Source: an uncultured Dyadobacter sp.
GTDB taxonomy: Bacteria; Bacteroidota; Bacteroidia; Cytophagales; Spirosomataceae
Direction of reading: 5' to 3'
Length of the DNA: 64,000 nucleotides
NCBI RefSeq assembly: GCF_946482605.1
Contig: NZ_CAMLSE010000019.1
Coordinates: 1-64,000, forward strand
The position numbers and the translations under genes are program-made. This document shows, in pieces, positions 60,997 through 64,000 of the stretch (the first letter of the stretch is position 1; each line of letters begins with the position of its first letter). Under the pieces are notes generated by a model. The model saw only the letters and a program-made list of their open reading frames with translations. It had not been told where the DNA came from and ran no database searches.

Positions 60997-61845
60997 TCAG
61001 CTGCCGGGGATTTCGTCCAGAGTCGATTTCAGTATTTTCTCGATTTCCCTGATCTTATCCTGCTCGCTGGTTTTCTCGTAGGACAGGATGAGGTTTCTCA
61101 GAACCCGCTGAACAATTTCCAGGTTGGTACAGGGCTGATAGAAAATGTCTTTCGATTTGATGTTCAGCTGCGCAATGTAATGGTCGATATCGGTTTTCGA
61201 GAAGATGATACCCCGGTTAAAGACATTGATATAGAACTGTGTCTTGTCGTTTTTGTAGGTCAGAACAAAAAGATTCGGCAGGTTAACTCCATACACCGGC
61301 ATGCCCAGCTTTCTGGCGATGAGCAGGTAAATCACACACAACGTAATCGGGTTTCCCCTCCTGCTTTCAAGCACCGCATTGATCATCGAATTCGTCGGAG
61401 AATGGAAGTTCTTGGTATTGGCCGCGAAGTTCATGACCCCAAAAAAGATGCTATTGATCCGTTTTACCTGATCCACTGCATTCATCTCTTCCTGGAACTG
61501 GATCCAGATATCATAATAAAGCTGTTCGATGGTTGTTTTGAGCTTTTCCATCGAAAGGTCCGGATAGTGGTAGGTAGCAATGATCCACATTCCCTCCAGC
61601 AGGTCGAGCGCTCCTCCGTTTTTCCACGCCTGCAACCGTTCAATCATTATACCTAGCTGCAATTCGTGTATTAGTTCTTCGATTTTCCGCTGCACGATCG
61701 GGTTAAAACTCTCCTCCCATTCAGTCTCAAGAAAAGGTATCACGGTTCCTCCCAACGATAGTATCTTCCCTTCAACGTGCTGACTCACTTCATGATCTTC
61801 GTCATCAAGTAAGGATATCAGTGCCTTGATTTCTTTCTGGTTCAT
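60997..61845 (-). CDS. SirB1/transglutaminase-like domain protein
   Basis: A 282-residue cytosolic protein. The core domain (about residues 90-225) has FFGVMNFAANTKNFHSPTNSMINAVLESRRGNPITLCVIYLLIARKLG, the SirB1 pattern, with the possible catalytic Cys in ITLCVIY and a later His/Asp region. An N-terminal helical part (residues 1-80) resembles HEAT-like repeats. SirB1 proteins resemble transglutaminases and include tetratricopeptide-linked forms; the function is unclear. The ATG at 61845 is chosen over a TTG at 61854. Confidence 0.8.
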   Translation of the reverse strand: MNQKEIKALISLLDDEDHEVSQHVEGKILSLGGTVIPFLETEWEESFNPIVQRKIEELIHELQLGIMIERLQAWKNGGALDLLEGMWIIATYHYPDLSMEKLKTTIEQLYYDIWIQFQEEMNAVDQVKRINSIFFGVMNFAANTKNFHSPTNSMINAVLESRRGNPITLCVIYLLIARKLGMPVYGVNLPNLFVLTYKNDKTQFYINVFNRGIIFSKTDIDHYIAQLNIKSKDIFYQPCTNLEIVQRVLRNLILSYEKTSEQDKIREIEKILKSTLDEIPGS

Positions 61846-61916
61846 TTTCCTCAAATCTGCGTTTTACAACCAACGGATAAATAAAAACATTTTTTTTTTA
61901 TGGACGTCAAATTTTC

Positions 61917-61924
61917 TACTTTTG
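61917..61924 (+). promoter_or_regulatory. -7 element in the galE leader region
   Basis: TACTTTTG matches TAnnTTTG. The position 19 bases upstream reads TTT instead of TTG. The leader to galE at 62059 would be about 125 bases. A short inverted pair AAAATGC/GCATTTT lies at about 61933-61959 in it. Confidence 0.45.
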
Positions 61925-62058
61925 CCCGGAAAAAAATGCCCCTTCACAGGCGCATTTTCAAGGGTAAGAATGGCAAATTTGCGTCATATCGCATAGTTTA
62001 AGCTTACTTTCGGGAAGTATCTATACCACCATATTTTTAAAAACAAAGCACATAACGC

Positions 62059-63078
62059 ATGAAAATTCTCGTTACCGGAGGGGCCGGGTTTATCGGTTCT
62101 CACACCGTAGTAGAGTTAGATAAAGCGGGGTTCGAACCCGTCATTATCGACAATCTTTACAACTCCAACCTCAACGTTCTGGAAGGAATCAAAAAAATCA
62201 CCGGCAAAACGTTCCCGTTTTACGAAATCGATTGCAATGATGCCGAAAAGGTAAGGGCCTTGTTCGAAAAAGAGCGGTTTGATGGCGTGATCCATTTCGC
62301 TGCTTTCAAGGCCGTAGGCGAGTCGGTTGAAAAACCGCTCAATTATTATGAAAATAATCTGAACTCCCTTCTGGTACTGCTCCGGGTAATGAAAGAGTTC
62401 AGCGTCGATAACTTCGTGTTCTCTTCTTCCTGCACCGTGTACGGCCAGCCCGAAACGCTTCCGGTAACAGAAAGCACTCCCCGATTGCCCGCCAACTCTC
62501 CATACGGGAATACCAAGGCCATTGCCGAGGACATTATCCGGGACCATGTGCATTCCGGCCCTGGGATTAAAGCGATTTCATTGCGATACTTCAATCCGAT
62601 CGGAGCTCATGAATCCTCGCTGATCGGAGAACTCCCCAATGGCGTTCCCAGCAACCTTGTTCCATTCATCACGCAGACGGCCGCTGGTCTCCGCAAGTCG
62701 CTTACGGTTTTCGGCAGCGACTACAACACGCCCGATGGCACTTGTATCCGCGACTTCATCCACGTGGTCGACCTCGCAAAAGCGCACGTGAAGGCGCTCG
62801 ACCTGCTGAATTCCCAAACGGATAATAACTATTACGATGTATTTAATGTAGGAACGGGCGAAGGTTACACGGTTCTGCAATTGATTAATACTTTTGAGGA
62901 GGTGAACGGCGTCAAGCTGAACTATACGATCGGCCCGCGCCGTGAAGGAGACGTCGAGCAGATTTACGCGCAGTCTGACAAAGTCAATAATGTAATGAAA
63001 TGGCATGCCGAGAAAACCATGGCCGACGCATTGCGCGATGCATGGAACTGGCAACTCAAACTAACAGCTCAAAAATGA
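62059..63078 (+). CDS. galE: UDP-glucose 4-epimerase (GalE)
   Basis: A 339-residue extended SDR that interconverts UDP-glucose and UDP-galactose using tightly bound NAD+. The N-terminal GGAGFIGSHTVVEL (residues 7-20), SSSCTVYGQ (catalytic Ser/Thr) and the YGNTK motif with the active tyrosine (about residue 150) are present, as are RYFNPIGAHESSLIGE and GDGTCIRDFIHV-type GalE blocks. It overlaps the following rfbB gene by four bases (ATGA), so both belong to a nucleotide-sugar/polysaccharide operon that runs beyond the window. Confidence 0.93.
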   Translation: MKILVTGGAGFIGSHTVVELDKAGFEPVIIDNLYNSNLNVLEGIKKITGKTFPFYEIDCNDAEKVRALFEKERFDGVIHFAAFKAVGESVEKPLNYYENNLNSLLVLLRVMKEFSVDNFVFSSSCTVYGQPETLPVTESTPRLPANSPYGNTKAIAEDIIRDHVHSGPGIKAISLRYFNPIGAHESSLIGELPNGVPSNLVPFITQTAAGLRKSLTVFGSDYNTPDGTCIRDFIHVVDLAKAHVKALDLLNSQTDNNYYDVFNVGTGEGYTVLQLINTFEEVNGVKLNYTIGPRREGDVEQIYAQSDKVNNVMKWHAEKTMADALRDAWNWQLKLTAQK

Positions 63079-64000
63079 AAAAAATCTTGATTACGGGAGG
63101 AGCGGGTTTTATCGGCTCACATGTTGTTCGCCGGTTTGTCAACTTTCACCCGGATTATCATATTTATAACCTCGACGCGCTGACTTACGCGGGCAACCTT
63201 GAAAACCTGCTCGACATTGAAAACGCGCCGAACTACACATTCGTGAAAGGCGATATCGTCGACGCCGCGTTTATCGATAAGCTGTTTGCCGACAACGACT
63301 TCCACGGCGTGGTACACCTCGCGGCAGAAAGTCATGTGGACCGTTCCATTTCCGACCCGATGTCTTTCGTCATGACCAATGTCGTTGGAACTGTAAACCT
63401 GTTGAATGCAGCCAAAACAGCATGGAAAAACGACTTCTCTGATCGCCGTTTCTACCATGTTTCCACCGACGAAGTGTACGGTGAGCTGCACGACCCGGGC
63501 ACATTCTTTGTGGAAACCACCAGCTATGACCCGCGCTCGCCTTATTCGGCTTCAAAAGCATCTTCCGACCATTTTGTAAGGGCTTATCACAACACCTACA
63601 AGCTGCCGGTAGTGATTTCCAACTGTTCCAACAACTACGGCCCCAACCATTTCCCCGAAAAGCTGATTCCGCTGATGATCCATAATATCATCCAGAAAAA
63701 GCCGCTTCCTGTTTACGGTAAAGGTGAAAACATCAGGGACTGGCTGTTCGTGGAAGACCATGCGATCGCGATCGACGTTATTTTCCACCAGGGTGTCAAT
63801 GGCGATACTTACAATATCGGCGGGCATAATGAATGGAAAAATATCGACCTCGTTCATTTGCTTTGCAGCATCATGGACCGGAAGCTCGGCCGTGCGGAAG
63901 GCGAAAGCGTCCAGCTGATCACCTACGTGACCGATCGTGCGGGACACGACCTGCGCTACGCAATCGATGCGACCAAACTATCCGAGGAGCTCGGCTGGAA
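63075..64000 (+). CDS. rfbB: dTDP-glucose 4,6-dehydratase (RfbB), 3' end outside the window
   Basis: The frame starts with the ATG at 63075 (overlapping the galE stop) and stays open for 308 codons to the edge. It encodes MKKILITGGAGFIGSHVVRRF, LDALTYAGNLENL, HLAAESHVDRSI, STDEVYGEL (the active-site Thr/Asp/Glu) and SPYSASKASSDH (Tyr/Lys), followed by NNYGPNHFPEKLIPLMI and ENIRDWLFVEDH. These are the RfbB/RmlB hallmarks: the enzyme turns dTDP-glucose into dTDP-4-keto-6-deoxyglucose, the entry to dTDP-rhamnose. About 40 residues are missing at the C-terminus. Confidence 0.95.
   Translation, partial: MKKILITGGAGFIGSHVVRRFVNFHPDYHIYNLDALTYAGNLENLLDIENAPNYTFVKGDIVDAAFIDKLFADNDFHGVVHLAAESHVDRSISDPMSFVMTNVVGTVNLLNAAKTAWKNDFSDRRFYHVSTDEVYGELHDPGTFFVETTSYDPRSPYSASKASSDHFVRAYHNTYKLPVVISNCSNNYGPNHFPEKLIPLMIHNIIQKKPLPVYGKGENIRDWLFVEDHAIAIDVIFHQGVNGDTYNIGGHNEWKNIDLVHLLCSIMDRKLGRAEGESVQLITYVTDRAGHDLRYAIDATKLSEELGW

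Noticed and set aside
61933..61959. Inverted pair AAAATGC/GCATTTT in the galE leader
   Set aside because: The inner bases do not pair well and no T tract follows, so neither a terminator nor a riboswitch can be supported.

Overview
The window looks like a chromosomal segment of a Bacteroidota member, most probably Cytophagales of the Spirosomataceae/Dyadobacter type. This rests on TAnnTTTG/TTG promoters instead of sigma70 boxes, the near absence of Shine-Dalgarno sequences, a C-terminal type IX secretion (T9SS)-like tail, and families such as DUF5618, DUF2911 and SpmA-SpmB fusions. Genus is inference only. No rRNA, tRNA, CRISPR array or insertion sequence was seen, and no gene-free stretch exceeds 300 bases.

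Region 1 (1-5.4 kb): a RES/Xre toxin-antitoxin pair cut by the left edge, a methionine-type aminotransferase, a peroxiredoxin-like protein with displaced cysteines, a GH31 glycosidase and a Nudix hydrolase. Region 2 (5.4-14 kb): a LacI-type regulator divergent from a hexuronate operon (kduD, kduI, kdgF, a GH105 unsaturated uronyl hydrolase with an extra C-terminal domain, uxaB, exuT). GH105 releases unsaturated uronate, KdgF/KduI/KduD turn it into 2-keto-3-deoxygluconate, UxaB handles the galacturonate branch and ExuT imports the monomers. Region 3 (14-25 kb): a decayed YhcG nuclease gene, an ATP-grasp enzyme, two peptidases, a UbiA-like membrane protein paired with a methyltransferase, an EamA transporter, a HAD phosphatase, FabF, and a small-membrane-protein/SDR unit whose promoter carries TetR-type operators.

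Region 4 (25-42.5 kb): sugar dehydrogenase, DUF2911, a YefM/YoeB-like module whose toxin gene carries two single-base deletions, a beta-lactamase-fold hydrolase, a DEAD-box helicase, a sialidase-like lipoprotein, GpsA, an HlyD/TolC pair, a SpmAB fusion, a broken secreted-protein gene, a Crp regulator and a Tat-exported oxidoreductase/isomerase pair. Region 5 (42.7-48.5 kb): Na+/H+ antiporter, subtilase, aminopeptidase P, DUF5618 and MgtC.

Region 6 (48.7-55.4 kb) is the most notable: a complete six-gene ebo (edb) cluster, eboABCDEF, known from cyanobacteria, eustigmatophyte plastids and some Pseudomonas, whose product is still undefined. A terminator-like hairpin divides it into eboABC and eboDEF. 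Region 7 (55.4-64 kb): a sugar dehydrogenase lipoprotein, a carboxynorspermidine dehydrogenase with a textbook promoter, FolB, DivIVA, a WD40 protein, a phosphopantetheinyl transferase, a SirB1-type protein, GalE, and RfbB cut by the right edge.
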